Assembly: GCA_964465145.1 (NCBI GenBank)
Contig: CAYXJR010000014.1
Coordinates: forward strand, 7,160-71,159
Direction: 5' to 3'
From: JAUVKA01 sp964465145
GTDB lineage: Bacteria; Bacteroidota; Bacteroidia; Bacteroidales; UBA12481
DNA: 64,000 nt
The notes beneath the pieces were generated by a model that was not told the DNA's origin, did not search any database, and saw nothing but the letters and a program-made list of their open reading frames with translations. Position numbers and translations under genes: made by a program. Below, one piece after another: positions 18,469-27,308 of the stretch (its first letter is position 1; each line of letters opens with the position of its first letter).

Positions 18469-20022
18469 ATGAAAAACAATCGGCTTGTATCGCTCAGCCT
18501 GATTACCCTTGTTCTGTCCCTTCCCCTGCTTGTCAATTCCTGCCGTGAGGAGCCAAATACCATCCCTATGGCATTATTCACCATAAGCCCCACTTATGGT
18601 ACCACAGATAGTGTTTTTGTTTTTGATGCCTCTGACGTACGTGATATTGAGGATGCTGAAGAGGATTTGCAGGTGCGCTGGGATTGGGAATCGGATTCGA
18701 CCTTTGACACCGACTTCACAACCAACAAGGTGACTGAGCACAAGTTTGATGTTGGTGGTACCTATTATATCACCCTGGAAGTAAAAGATACTCGTGGTAT
18801 GACTAACAGGACTACAGAATTCCTTCGTGTTTCCTGGACCAACCGTGCACCCCATGCCTCTTTTAGCGTGAGCCCTAATGCAGGATTCCTGCAGGATATT
18901 TTTACTTTTAATGCCTCATCCTCCAGCGATCCAGAAGACAATAATGCAAATCTCTTGTGCCGCTGGGATTTTGATGGTGATGGAAGCTGGGATACAGAAT
19001 TTTCCCAGACAAAAAGTATTCAGCACCAATACTCCGAACCAGGGCTTTACAATATTACCCTGGAGGTCAAAGACAGTGAGGGACTGACCAACCAGGCCTC
19101 CTTCACCCTTGTCGTTGGAGGCCAAAATGAAGCTCCAAATGCACCAGAAAACCCAAATCCTACTAATGAAAACGGCGAAGCCTCTACCCTTTGCACCTTG
19201 GGGTGGACTTGCAACGACCCGGAGAATGATATTCTGGTCTATGATGTTTATTTCGGAACCAACACAAATCCACCCCTGGTTGCCTCTGGACACGAGAAAA
19301 ACTCTTATAATTGTTTACCTCTGGAATATGATACTGACTATTATTGGAAAATAGTTGCACACGATCCATACGACCATACCGTTGAAGGAGAAATCTGGCA
19401 TTTTTTAACCAACAGCCCCCTTAACCCAATGAACACTTTCAGGGATCCCCGAAATGGGCAGATATATAAAACCGTAGAAATAGACGGGAAAATATGGATG
19501 GCAGAGAACCTGAATATAGGTAGTATGATCCACTCCAGCACCGGAGGTTTAAATGGTGATGGATACCAAAAAGACAGCACAAAAATTGAAAAGTATTGCT
19601 ACAATAATGACCCGAAGAATTGCGAGATCTATGGTGCACTATACCAATGGGATGGGGCCATGCGTTTCACTTCGAATGAGGCTTCTGGAGGTATTTGTGC
19701 AACAGGATGGCATCTTCCAACCCAGGCAGAATGGAGGGATTTATACTTGTATTATGAAGAGGATCTGGGTATTGATTCAGGAGTGGAATTGATGCTGGGC
19801 TCCCAATCTGGTTTTCAGGCATTATTCTCCGGATACCTGATATTTGCGGAAAGGAAATTTTATGATCTTGGACAGGCAGGATATTTTTGGAGTTCAACAG
19901 TGAATTCCCAGCTGAATCACCTGGCTATGGGTAGGGCCGTTTACCGTGGCAAGGTAGATTTCCAGGAAGACACCTACCAAAAAGTTAATGGCTTGCCTGT
20001 TCGTTGCATAAAGAATTATTAG
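18469..20022 (+). CDS. Surface lipoprotein with two PKD domains and a FISUMP domain
   Basis: The 517-residue protein has a lipobox (LPLLVNSC, cysteine 25) and so is probably membrane-anchored. Two PKD repeats follow at about 35–120 and 128–215, both with the usual WDW/WDF and GxYxITLEVKD signatures. A fibronectin-III-like segment (about 220–315; DVYFGTNTNPP, DYYWKIVAHD) comes next, then a FISUMP domain (about 325–517; FRDPRNGQIYKTVEIDGKIW, GWHLPTQAEW, GYFWSSTVN). FISUMP proteins are abundant on Bacteroidota and Fibrobacter surfaces; their function is unknown. PKD repeats often serve as spacers. It stands alone between the NagB-like gene and ubiX. Confidence 0.87.
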   Translation: MKNNRLVSLSLITLVLSLPLLVNSCREEPNTIPMALFTISPTYGTTDSVFVFDASDVRDIEDAEEDLQVRWDWESDSTFDTDFTTNKVTEHKFDVGGTYYITLEVKDTRGMTNRTTEFLRVSWTNRAPHASFSVSPNAGFLQDIFTFNASSSSDPEDNNANLLCRWDFDGDGSWDTEFSQTKSIQHQYSEPGLYNITLEVKDSEGLTNQASFTLVVGGQNEAPNAPENPNPTNENGEASTLCTLGWTCNDPENDILVYDVYFGTNTNPPLVASGHEKNSYNCLPLEYDTDYYWKIVAHDPYDHTVEGEIWHFLTNSPLNPMNTFRDPRNGQIYKTVEIDGKIWMAENLNIGSMIHSSTGGLNGDGYQKDSTKIEKYCYNNDPKNCEIYGALYQWDGAMRFTSNEASGGICATGWHLPTQAEWRDLYLYYEEDLGIDSGVELMLGSQSGFQALFSGYLIFAERKFYDLGQAGYFWSSTVNSQLNHLAMGRAVYRGKVDFQEDTYQKVNGLPVRCIKNY

Positions 20023-20048
20023 GCTAATCTAAGGCTCAGTAATCAGGA

Positions 20049-20609
20049 ATGAAAATTGTTGTTGCTATCACCGGAGCATCAGGATCATTGTATGCTCATC
20101 TTTTGCTAAAAAAGCTTGAGGAGCTCTCTGATCAATATGAGCGGGTCGACCTTATTTTTAGTGAAACGGCCAGACCAGTCTGGAAATACGAACTGCCGGA
20201 TATTCAGCCTAATCAATATCCTTTTAAGCAATTTAGCCCGGAAAACTTCTTCGCACCAATGGCCAGCGGATCAGCCGGATACGATCGCATGATCGTGATT
20301 CCCTGTACCATGGGAACCATGGCCCGCATTGCTGCAGGAGAAGCCACTGATCTTATCACCCGTTCTGCCGATGTTGTCCTGAAAGAACGCGGCCGCCTGA
20401 TCCTGGTTACCCGGGAAGCACCGCTCAGCCTGATCCACCTGCAAAACATGGTTAGAATAACCGAAGCCGGAGGGATCATTTGTCCGGCCAATCCAAGCTT
20501 TTACAGCCACCCAAAAAATATTGAAGAACTGGCAAATACTGTTGTAAACAGAGCCCTGCGGCTTGCAGGGCTCGAAGTTTATAACAAAGGTTTTATGAGT
20601 GAGTATTGA
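20049..20609 (+). CDS. ubiX: UbiX-family flavin prenyltransferase
   Basis: UbiX joins a dimethylallyl unit to FMN to make the prenylated flavin used by UbiD decarboxylases. The 186 residues begin KIVVAITGASGSLYAH (FMN loop) and contain FFAPMASGSAGYD, VIPCTMGTMARIAAG, DLITRSADVVLKERGRL and LVTREAPLSLIHL, all standard. No ubiD-like gene is in the window, so its client enzyme must be elsewhere. It lies 26 bases after the FISUMP lipoprotein gene and converges on comF with a 5-base gap. Confidence 0.93.
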   Translation: MKIVVAITGASGSLYAHLLLKKLEELSDQYERVDLIFSETARPVWKYELPDIQPNQYPFKQFSPENFFAPMASGSAGYDRMIVIPCTMGTMARIAAGEATDLITRSADVVLKERGRLILVTREAPLSLIHLQNMVRITEAGGIICPANPSFYSHPKNIEELANTVVNRALRLAGLEVYNKGFMSEY

Positions 20610-20614
20610 ATTGG

Positions 20615-21337
20615 TTAATCCCTTGCCCAGGCGAGAGTCCCGATACTTACTCTAACTCCGGGGATTTCAAGCAGCTTGGTTGCACAAGCCTCAAGGGTTG
20701 CTCCGGTTGTAAGCACATCATCAATTAGAAAAATGTGCTTATTTTTTATGACCTCTAAATTTTCAACTTTGAAAGAATCAACTACGTTCAGGTAGCGGTC
20801 GAACCGGGATTTATTTGTTTGGCTCGAAGTATCTTCTGTTTTTATGAGAACCTCCGTTTCAAGTGGAATCCCCAGGGCCTCTGAAAGGCCCTCAGCAATC
20901 TTTTCACTCTGGTTATAGCCCCTTTTTTTCATCTTTTTAGAATACAAAGGCACTGGAATCAGAAGGTCAGGAAGGATGAAAATATCACTTCCTGATAACT
21001 GGTACCCGAATTCCTTACCCAGGGTTTTGCCTATACCCGGACGATCCTGGTATTTTAATTGATGGATGGCTTTCTGATACCGGGAATTCTTATGAAAGAA
21101 AAACCAGGACATGGCTTGCTCCAGATACACCCGGCCCCAAAAAACCTGTGCCACCAGATTTTCGGGATCATCTTCAAAATGGGTCACAGGTATTTCTATC
21201 AGACAATAGTTACAAATCTCCTCCTCCCATCTGCGTAAAGCCCGGCGACAACAACAACAAATCCGGGGAAGAAGTAAATCCAGCAGATCCGTCAAAAGAC
21301 GTTTTGGGAAAATATTTTTTACCACTAAGGACAACAC
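20615..21337 (-). CDS. comF: ComF-family phosphoribosyltransferase-like protein
   Basis: ComF proteins take part in DNA uptake/processing in naturally competent bacteria, though their reaction is unknown. The 240 residues show a cysteine-rich N-terminal zinc-finger-like segment (PRICCCCRRAL, EEICNYC), the middle signature PVPLYSKKMKKRGYNQSE and the PRPP-binding loop FLIDDVLTTGATLEAC. Length is typical. On its 5' side lies a decayed GxxExxY gene whose stop is 7 bases away. Confidence 0.93.
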   Translation of the reverse strand: MLSLVVKNIFPKRLLTDLLDLLLPRICCCCRRALRRWEEEICNYCLIEIPVTHFEDDPENLVAQVFWGRVYLEQAMSWFFFHKNSRYQKAIHQLKYQDRPGIGKTLGKEFGYQLSGSDIFILPDLLIPVPLYSKKMKKRGYNQSEKIAEGLSEALGIPLETEVLIKTEDTSSQTNKSRFDRYLNVVDSFKVENLEVIKNKHIFLIDDVLTTGATLEACATKLLEIPGVRVSIGTLAWARD

Positions 21338-21343
21338 TAAAGA

Positions 21344-21505
21344 TTATAAAATTACACGCTTTATTCCTGCAATTACTTCGTTTTCTATCAATAAATCAAC
21401 TCCATAGCCAGCTTCAAGCTTTACTTCTTTATATACCAGAGGCAAGGCTTTTTGCTTCTTTACCTCAAACCCCTTTGTGGTTAATTTAAAACCCACCATC
21501 AACAT
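21344..21505 (-). pseudogene. Remnant of a GxxExxY-family protein
   Basis: The residues TTKGFEVKKQKALPLVYKEV followed by KLEAGYGVDLLIENEVIAGI correspond to the middle of the GxxExxY family (normally about 125 residues, small nuclease-like fold proteins of unknown role). The N-terminal third with the GxxExxY signature and the C-terminal third are missing: upstream the frame runs into a repeat, downstream it stops right after the core strands. This is what a decayed gene looks like. It lies between comF and the GT2 gene, on the same strand as both. Confidence 0.65.
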
Positions 21506-21552
21506 CTTTAGATGCAAAAGCAAGGTCAAAATGGAAAAATACATGCATTTTT

Positions 21553-21628
21553 TTAAGCCCTCCTTGGCTAAGGAGGGTTTGGGTGGATACGGGGAAATTT
21601 TAAAACCGCCCCTCTTTGGAGTAAAACC
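21553..21628. repeat. Dispersed-type repeat block with a 20-base imperfect palindrome
   Basis: At 21558–21577 the arms CCCTCCTT and AAGGAGGG enclose a 4-base loop. The flanks up to about 21628 carry further purine/pyrimidine-biased sequence (CCGCCCCTCTTTGGAG). Blocks of this CCTCC/GGAGG hairpin kind are common intergenic repeats in Bacteroidota. The block touches the 3' end of the GT2 gene, whose last nine codons lie inside it, and it sits upstream of the GxxExxY remnant. A role in mRNA 3'-end formation or stability for the GT2 transcript is possible. Copy number in the genome is unknown from this window. Confidence 0.55.
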
Positions 21629-22406
21629 TGAAGAAGCGGAAGGCAATAGGTATATGCCGCACCAGAGTGGGCAAAAAGCCATAATGGCGGCTCATGGAAT
21701 GGAATCGCTCCTTCAAGCCTGGGCGAATATTTTGCTTCGAATGGCCCCCATCCAGAAAGGATGTCAGGATAAGTCTGGTATTCCTGATCTTATCTGTCTT
21801 TTTCAGGGCAGAGATTACCCAATCGAAATCGGCAGAGTGGGCATATCTTTGATTATAAGTATCAGCAAGGTTTCGTTTCACCAGTATTGCCTGGTGACAA
21901 ACCAGCATTCCCCGGCGGAAACTTTTCCAGTTTAACTGCTCTGGTGGACGAAGGCGTCGCAAACCTATTGGTTCATAGGCCTCATTAACCACCATGGTGT
22001 CACCATAGTATATGTCAGCATAATCCGATTCTTCAAAAAAAATCTGTTCAGTAGTATCCTTCTTATGTATCAGGTCACCGGCGTTCATGAACCATACATA
22101 ATCGCCGGATGCAATCTTCAAACCTTTGTTCATAGCATCATAGAGCCCATTGTCCGGTTCGGTTTGCCAATAGGCGATTTTCTCTTCAGCCTTCCTGATA
22201 ACCTCAAGTGTCCCATCATTGGAAGCTCCATCGATAATAATGTGTTCTATATTGGCATAGGACTGAGCCTGTACACTTTGCAGGGTGCGCTCCAATCCCT
22301 TAGCATCATTATACACTACAGTAATAATACTAACGACCGGAGATCCTTCTTCCCAGGCCTTATGGCTGGCTTGATTTCTAAAACCTCCTTTGACTTCTGT
22401 TTTCAT
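21600..22406 (-). CDS. Family 2 glycosyltransferase
   Basis: GT2 enzymes transfer sugars from nucleotide donors to build surface glycans. The 268 residues contain PVVSIITVVYNDAKGLERTL, the donor-site EHIIIDGASNDGT, DNGLYDAMNKGLKIASGDY with the following FMNAGD (the DxD-equivalent region) and HSADFDWVI. The last nine residues (FYSKEGRF and its neighbours) are encoded by the repeat block at 21553–21628, so the natural C-terminus may have been replaced. It lies beside the nonulosonic acid genes and probably serves the same glycan. Confidence 0.88.
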   Translation of the reverse strand: MKTEVKGGFRNQASHKAWEEGSPVVSIITVVYNDAKGLERTLQSVQAQSYANIEHIIIDGASNDGTLEVIRKAEEKIAYWQTEPDNGLYDAMNKGLKIASGDYVWFMNAGDLIHKKDTTEQIFFEESDYADIYYGDTMVVNEAYEPIGLRRLRPPEQLNWKSFRRGMLVCHQAILVKRNLADTYNQRYAHSADFDWVISALKKTDKIRNTRLILTSFLDGGHSKQNIRPGLKERFHSMSRHYGFLPTLVRHIPIAFRFFRFYSKEGRF

Positions 22407-22501
22407 ACTGTCGGCCTAACTGGTTTACCACATGTTAAAGATACAGGGCCAGAGGAGAAAGGCAAAGCCATTTTTTAGTATTTTCGCATAAAAGCCACAA
22501 C

Positions 22502-23413
22502 ATGTTTTACACCCTTCTTAAAATACAGAAGTTCTTCGAAGCCTTGTACCAGTCTTTTATCAGTATTCTCAGAGTAGTGTTCAGACTACACTTCTCAGCA
22601 GGCTTCAGGAATTTCAAGTCGCCTGTTAATGAAATATTTGTACTGGCTAACGGTCCTTCCTTACGGCAGGATCTGGATAAATATGGATCCAAATTAGCCT
22701 TATGCAAAACCATGGGTGTAAATTTGTTTGTTCTGAGTGAGGATTTCATCCTGGTGAAGCCAAAATATTACGTGCTTCTGGACATTGTTTTTTTTATGAA
22801 AAAAACCCTGCCACGAGCAAAAGATGCCAGGGAAAGAATGCTTGAGGCTTTTAACAAAAACCTGAGCTGGGAAATGGTTCTTTTTGTCCCGGCAGAGGCC
22901 AGAAACAGTTACTTTCACCTGCAACTATTGGCCTTAGGTCTTCCTTTGAAATTTGTCTTTTTCAATAGAACGGCAGTCGAGGGATTAAGGCCCGTAAGGC
23001 ATTGTATGTATTCCAGGGGTTGGGGAATGCCTCCACCCCAGAATGTATTGATTGGCGCCCTAATGGTAGCCATTCACATCGGATTCAAAAAGATCTTCAT
23101 TTTAGGTGCCGATCATTCATGGCATGAAGAGATCCATATTAATAAGGATAGCAGCCTTGAGATAACAGACAGGCATTTTTATGACCAAATAGGTAAACGC
23201 CTGCCTAAACATCACGGCGAAACCCTTAAACGATTAAATATGCATGATTTCTTTAATGAATTGGCACGTACCTTTCGCAGCCACCAATTGGTTGCCGAAT
23301 TTGCCGACTCAAAAAATATTGAAATACTCAACGCCAGCTCGGTCAGCTACATAGACGCCTTCAAAAAGATAAGTCTTGAAGATCTTCCCTGGGATCAGTT
23401 TCTCGACAAATAA
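22502..23413 (+). CDS. NGPSL-motif protein (DUF115/GT42-like fold), candidate nonulosonate transferase
   Basis: The 303-residue protein has FVLANGPSLRQDL at about 47–59, NVLIGALMVAIHIGFKKIF and LGADHSW at about 202–207 (D204, H205), then a His-rich KRLPKHHGETL. The NGPSL loop and the order of later elements (a helix with small residues, then a strand ending in GxD, then a conserved His) recall both the DUF115/motility-associated glycosyltransferase-like proteins and the GT42 sialyltransferases (AGNGPSL...SGID...H). It converges on neuA with a 19-base overlap. Given five nonulosonic acid genes next to it, a role in transferring that sugar is a reasonable but unproven inference. Other possibilities are a pterin-kinase-like or phospho-transfer enzyme. 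Confidence 0.6.
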   Translation: MFYTLLKIQKFFEALYQSFISILRVVFRLHFSAGFRNFKSPVNEIFVLANGPSLRQDLDKYGSKLALCKTMGVNLFVLSEDFILVKPKYYVLLDIVFFMKKTLPRAKDARERMLEAFNKNLSWEMVLFVPAEARNSYFHLQLLALGLPLKFVFFNRTAVEGLRPVRHCMYSRGWGMPPPQNVLIGALMVAIHIGFKKIFILGADHSWHEEIHINKDSSLEITDRHFYDQIGKRLPKHHGETLKRLNMHDFFNELARTFRSHQLVAEFADSKNIEILNASSVSYIDAFKKISLEDLPWDQFLDK

Positions 23414-24099
23414 ATACCCGCCAGGTCGAAATCTACCTCATCATCAATATCAATAGAGTTTTTACGGCTCATTATGTACGCGTAGATATTGTTCTTTAAA
23501 AAGAGGGTTTGCTCATCAAAGAACCTTTGTATATCGCAAAAATATATGGACCCGTTGAGACGAAAATATTCAGGTAGTTGCTGGGAGGGAGTTTTTTGAA
23601 TATCAACAGGTAAAAACCCTTCCATGTTGTTATCATTTGGCAGGGTGTTACTCCACAGTGGAGAATATTCATTTTTACATACTGAGATAACGGCGTCCGC
23701 CTTAATGTCCTCCAGCATTTTGCTCGCATGAATAATATCATCAGCTCCCCGCAGTGGAGAAGTTGGCTGCAAACAGGCCATATGGGTAAATGGGCTGGTT
23801 CCCGGAATCCCCAGTTGCCTTAGGGCATGGATCAATACCTCAACGGTTGAGGTGTTGTCTGTGGATAATTTCGAGGGCCGCAGAAATGGTGCTTCGGCTC
23901 CATAATCCAAAGCAATCCGGGCGATTTCCACACTGTCGGTAGTAACAACCACCCTTTCAAAAACACCGGACTTAAGCGCCGCCTCGATGGTCCAGGCTAT
24001 CAGCGGCTTACCGGCAATCTCACGCAGGTTTTTTCCAGGGAGACGTTTGCTTCCCCCCCTGGCCGGGATAATAGCAATGTAACGGAAAGTGCTAGCCAT
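23395..24099 (-). CDS. neuA: CMP-nonulosonate (N-acylneuraminate) cytidylyltransferase
   Basis: The enzyme activates a sialic-acid-like sugar with CTP. The 234 residues contain the nucleotide-binding IIPARGGSKRLPGKN, RVVVTTDSVEIARIAL, CLQPTSPLRGADDI and the C-terminal SIDIDDEVDFDLAGIYL, all typical of NeuA/LegF. It overlaps the preceding ptmE-like gene by 8 bases, as last gene of the minus-strand biosynthetic run. Whether it activates Neu5Ac or legionaminic acid cannot be read from these motifs; the ptmE-like neighbour favours legionaminic acid. Confidence 0.92.
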   Translation of the reverse strand: MASTFRYIAIIPARGGSKRLPGKNLREIAGKPLIAWTIEAALKSGVFERVVVTTDSVEIARIALDYGAEAPFLRPSKLSTDNTSTVEVLIHALRQLGIPGTSPFTHMACLQPTSPLRGADDIIHASKMLEDIKADAVISVCKNEYSPLWSNTLPNDNNMEGFLPVDIQKTPSQQLPEYFRLNGSIYFCDIQRFFDEQTLFLKNNIYAYIMSRKNSIDIDDEVDFDLAGIYLSRN

Positions 24100-25144
24100 T
24101 GAAATACTTTTTGTAGTCTGTTTCTGCTCTTCTGAAATCTTCTGGTTTTCCTATATCCATCCAATATTCCCTGATTGGATAAGAGAGAATGGCCTTTTTT
24201 GCGGCAAATAGTTGTTCGAAAACCGCGGTCATATCTATATGTGTACCACTGGGAATGAATTTCAGTACCTCAGGATTAAGGACATAGATCCCGGCATTAA
24301 CAAAAAATTGCTGTACAGGTTTTTCCTCAATACTGATAATATTGCTCTGGCTCAGGCCCACAACCCCATAGGGAACTTCCATGCCATACTCTCGTATACA
24401 CATGGTAGCTGTTGCACAATTCTGCTGATGAAAATCCAATAGGTTTTCGAAATTCACTCTAGTCAATATGTCCCCATTTATAATAATAAGGGGCAGGGTT
24501 TGTTCTTTCCCTATCAGGCTAAGGGCCCCGGCAGTACCCATTTTTGATTCTTCCTCCAGATATTGGATTTTGACACCAAAAACGCTTCCATCTCCAAAAT
24601 AGTCCTTGATTTGTATCCCCCTGTAATTCAGTGAAATATAAAAATTAGAGAAGCCATTGTCATGAAAACCGTGGAGCACGGTTTCCAGAATTGGCTTGCC
24701 TCCGACCAAAAGCATTGGCTTGGGTGTGTCATTTGTAAGTGGGCGCAGACGCTGGCCCTGCCCTCCAGCCATAATTACCACACTATTGGCATGCTTTTCC
24801 CGCTCCAACAGGTGATCTATCTCGGCCAGCTCAACAACCCTGAATAAGTCATCTACCAGTGGGATCTGGTAAATTCTTTTTGATACCGCCAGTTCGATAA
24901 TCTTTTCTTTTCTTTCATGAATACTGGTTACCACCGGGTTAGGGTTATAAATATCCAGTATCATATCCTCCATTCCCAGCCCCCTGAGCAGACCCCGCCG
25001 TATATCCCCATCTGTGATAGTACCTATAAGCCTATCGGTTTCATCCACCACCAGGGCAATCTTCATTGCACCAGTATCAATCACCTGCAATGCCTGACGA
25101 ATGCTGGTCTCGGGACTTATCTTAATTTCGTTAAGTTTGTACAA
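24092..25144 (-). CDS. CBS-domain sugar nucleotidyltransferase, PtmE-like
   Basis: The 350-residue protein carries two CBS motifs (about 1–115; GTITDGDIRRGLLRG) and a sugar-1-phosphate nucleotidyltransferase (about 120–350) with VIMAGGQGQRLRPLTN, TPKPMLLVGGKP, INGDILTRVNF and EYWMDIGKPEDF. This layout is that of PtmE of Campylobacter jejuni, which makes GDP-glucosamine for the legionaminic acid pathway. The likely start is a TTG at 25144, 5 bases after the neuC stop, with AGGGAG just before it. Its place inside a neuB/neuC/neuA run supports the same role here; CBS domains suggest nucleotide regulation. Confidence 0.82.
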   Translation of the reverse strand: MYKLNEIKISPETSIRQALQVIDTGAMKIALVVDETDRLIGTITDGDIRRGLLRGLGMEDMILDIYNPNPVVTSIHERKEKIIELAVSKRIYQIPLVDDLFRVVELAEIDHLLEREKHANSVVIMAGGQGQRLRPLTNDTPKPMLLVGGKPILETVLHGFHDNGFSNFYISLNYRGIQIKDYFGDGSVFGVKIQYLEEESKMGTAGALSLIGKEQTLPLIIINGDILTRVNFENLLDFHQQNCATATMCIREYGMEVPYGVVGLSQSNIISIEEKPVQQFFVNAGIYVLNPEVLKFIPSGTHIDMTAVFEQLFAAKKAILSYPIREYWMDIGKPEDFRRAETDYKKYFNG

Positions 25145-25149
25145 CTCCC

Positions 25150-26307
25150 TTATATTAAATCATAAAACTTCTTAAACCTGAGTTCCATCAAATTGCAGGA
25201 TTTTAAATACCTGACAACCTTTTCGGAGGCTCCTCCATTTCCATAAGGATTCTTAACCTGCTTTACCAATTCCACGAACCCTTTGGAATTAAGTTTATTA
25301 AATGCCTCCTGAATCGATTCCTGGTTAGCATCACAATCCAGGATGGATTTGGCCCTGATACGTCCTTCCTGTCGGTTTCCAATATTAATTGTGGCAATCC
25401 TGAATGATGGAGCCTCAATTATCCCACTTGAGGAATTCCCCACTACCGCATCAACCTGCTTCATCACCGAAAGATATCTTACCTGTCCTAATGATTTAAA
25501 TAACACACTGTTATGCTGATGATTGCCAACAAATTCATCCAGCCTTGAAAGTAAGGCCTGATGCCCGGTATCGGCATTTGGAAGGGTAAAAATAAGCAGG
25601 CTATCCTTTTCTTTTTCCAGTACAGCCAATAACTCTTGAAAATGATGATCCGCCTCCTCAGGTTTCAAAGTTTCGGGATGGAAGGTAATTAACAGATTCC
25701 TTTTACGAAATTTGATTTTCAGATCCTCTTCCAGTTCCTTTTTCGTAAGTAGCTTAAGCTTTTTGATATTATCCAGCCCCATACCTCCTACATTGAATAC
25801 TCTTTTGGGGTCTTCTCCCAATTGAATGATTCGATTTCGATATTCCTCGGCGGCTGCAAAGTGAATCGCCGACATCTTTGTTATAGAATGTCGAATAGAA
25901 TCATCAATTGCTCCCATAGTCAACTCACCCCCATGTATATGGGCAACCGGGATATTTGCAATAAGAGCCGTGACAGCTGCCCCGAGTATCTCGAACCGGT
26001 CGCCTAGCAAAACAATAATGTGGGGTCCAAGGGTAGTTATTGCAGTAGCGAACCCATCGATAGCAATGGAGAGAGAATGACTGATCCCAATAGGAGAATC
26101 GTTGTGCATACGAAGGTCGAAACTCCTGTCGATATGAAATCCATCCTCGCGGATTCTGTCAATAGTTGATCCAAACTCTGGAGAAAGATGTGTTCCGGTA
26201 ACAACCAATTGAAGCTGGAGGTCAGGGTCCTCCTTAATGCCCTTTATTATCCAGAATAGTAATCCGTATTCTGCACGTGAAGTTGTAATGACGCAAATTT
26301 TTCTCAT
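25150..26307 (-). CDS. neuC: Hydrolysing UDP/GDP-sugar 2-epimerase of nonulosonic acid synthesis
   Basis: NeuC/LegG enzymes release a mannosamine-type sugar from UDP- or GDP-activated N-acetylated amino sugar. The 385 residues contain VITTSRAEYGLLFWI, LVVTGTHLSPEFG, VLLGDRFEILGAA, AHIHGGELTMGAID and the later GNSSSGIIEAPSF, the hallmarks of hydrolysing epimerases. It starts at an ATG that overlaps the neuB stop (TAATG). Product identity (ManNAc versus the diacetamido sugar for legionaminic acid) depends on the donor, which sequence alone does not settle. Confidence 0.92.
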   Translation of the reverse strand: MRKICVITTSRAEYGLLFWIIKGIKEDPDLQLQLVVTGTHLSPEFGSTIDRIREDGFHIDRSFDLRMHNDSPIGISHSLSIAIDGFATAITTLGPHIIVLLGDRFEILGAAVTALIANIPVAHIHGGELTMGAIDDSIRHSITKMSAIHFAAAEEYRNRIIQLGEDPKRVFNVGGMGLDNIKKLKLLTKKELEEDLKIKFRKRNLLITFHPETLKPEEADHHFQELLAVLEKEKDSLLIFTLPNADTGHQALLSRLDEFVGNHQHNSVLFKSLGQVRYLSVMKQVDAVVGNSSSGIIEAPSFRIATINIGNRQEGRIRAKSILDCDANQESIQEAFNKLNSKGFVELVKQVKNPYGNGGASEKVVRYLKSCNLMELRFKKFYDLI

Positions 26308-27308
26308 TAGATCAGATCGTCTTTTTTATAATCCCGAATTGCCCTTGTGCCTATTACCTTATCCCACTGCAGCGGGCTTATCCCGTTTCCAGGACGTTTT
26401 ACCATAAGATTTTCTGTTGTGAACAATTCTCCCTTTGAAATATCGGTACCAGCCACAATGCTTTTTCGAGCGGCTGTCATATTCAATTTTTCATTTTCGC
26501 TCGGTTTTTTTTCACCATCGCCTAAGGCCAACTCAACATTTCGTATAGACCTTACCATTTGAAGGAGTTCAGAAGGTTCCAAACTTGCCTTATGATCCGG
26601 TCCCTCCATATTTCTATCTATAGTAAAATGTTTTTCAATGACCGATGCACCCATCGCTACCGCTGCCATTGGAATTTCAATCCCCAGGGTATGATCCGAA
26701 TAGCCAACCCGGATTTGGAATTTTTCTGCCAGTGTTTTCATAGCCAAAAGATTAACATCCCTAAAAGAAGTGGGATAATCTGTGTTAGCATGTAAAAGGG
26801 TAATTCTCCCCAGGGGAGTTCCAGCTTCAATCAAAGCATGCAAGGCCTGGCCAACCTCCTCAATCGTAGACATGCCTGTGCTGAGAATAACCTGTTTATT
26901 CAATCGCCCTATATGGCGCAGGAAAGGAATATTTGTCAGATCCCCTGAACCTATCTTAAAGATCTCCAGTCCGAGACGATCAAGGATATTAATACTCTCG
27001 TGATCGAAGGGGGTTGACATAAAAAGGATTCCCTTCTCTCTTGCATACCTGATCAATTCCACATGTGCCTCTTCATCCAATTCAAGCTTTTTAAGCATCT
27101 CGAACTGGGTTTCCATTGAATCCGTCAATTCCTTTTGATAGCTGGCTTTGGGAGTATCAGGGGTCACTAATAGCCGGGTTTTAAAAGTTTGAAATTTCAC
27201 CGCATCAACTCCTGCTTCCACCGCAATATCCACCAGCTCTTTTGCCAGTTCAAGGCTTCCATTATGGTTTACCCCTGCTTCAGCAATAATAAAAACCCTG
27301 TCACTCAT
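26307..27308 (-). CDS. neuB: Nonulosonic acid (N-acetylneuraminate/legionaminate) synthase
   Basis: NeuB/LegI condenses a mannosamine-type sugar with phosphoenolpyruvate to form a nine-carbon acid. The 333 residues begin FIIAEAGVNHNGSLELAKEL and contain VDAVKFQTFKT, LFMSTPFDHESI, FKIGSGDLTNIPFLRHI, VGYSDHTLGIEI and VIEKHFTIDRNMEGPDH, then a C-terminal antifreeze-like SAF domain (about 270–333). It overlaps neuD by 4 bases and neuC by one stop/start junction, a tight translationally coupled run. Confidence 0.95.
   Translation of the reverse strand: MSDRVFIIAEAGVNHNGSLELAKELVDIAVEAGVDAVKFQTFKTRLLVTPDTPKASYQKELTDSMETQFEMLKKLELDEEAHVELIRYAREKGILFMSTPFDHESINILDRLGLEIFKIGSGDLTNIPFLRHIGRLNKQVILSTGMSTIEEVGQALHALIEAGTPLGRITLLHANTDYPTSFRDVNLLAMKTLAEKFQIRVGYSDHTLGIEIPMAAVAMGASVIEKHFTIDRNMEGPDHKASLEPSELLQMVRSIRNVELALGDGEKKPSENEKLNMTAARKSIVAGTDISKGELFTTENLMVKRPGNGISPLQWDKVIGTRAIRDYKKDDLI

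Noticed and set aside
21477..21935. Plus-strand frame opposite the GT2 gene
   Set aside because: It is antisense to conserved GT2 motifs and its sequence is that of the repeat and of shadow coding.
24917..25165. Plus-strand frame opposite the CBS domains of the PtmE-like gene
   Set aside because: Antisense to conserved CBS motifs.
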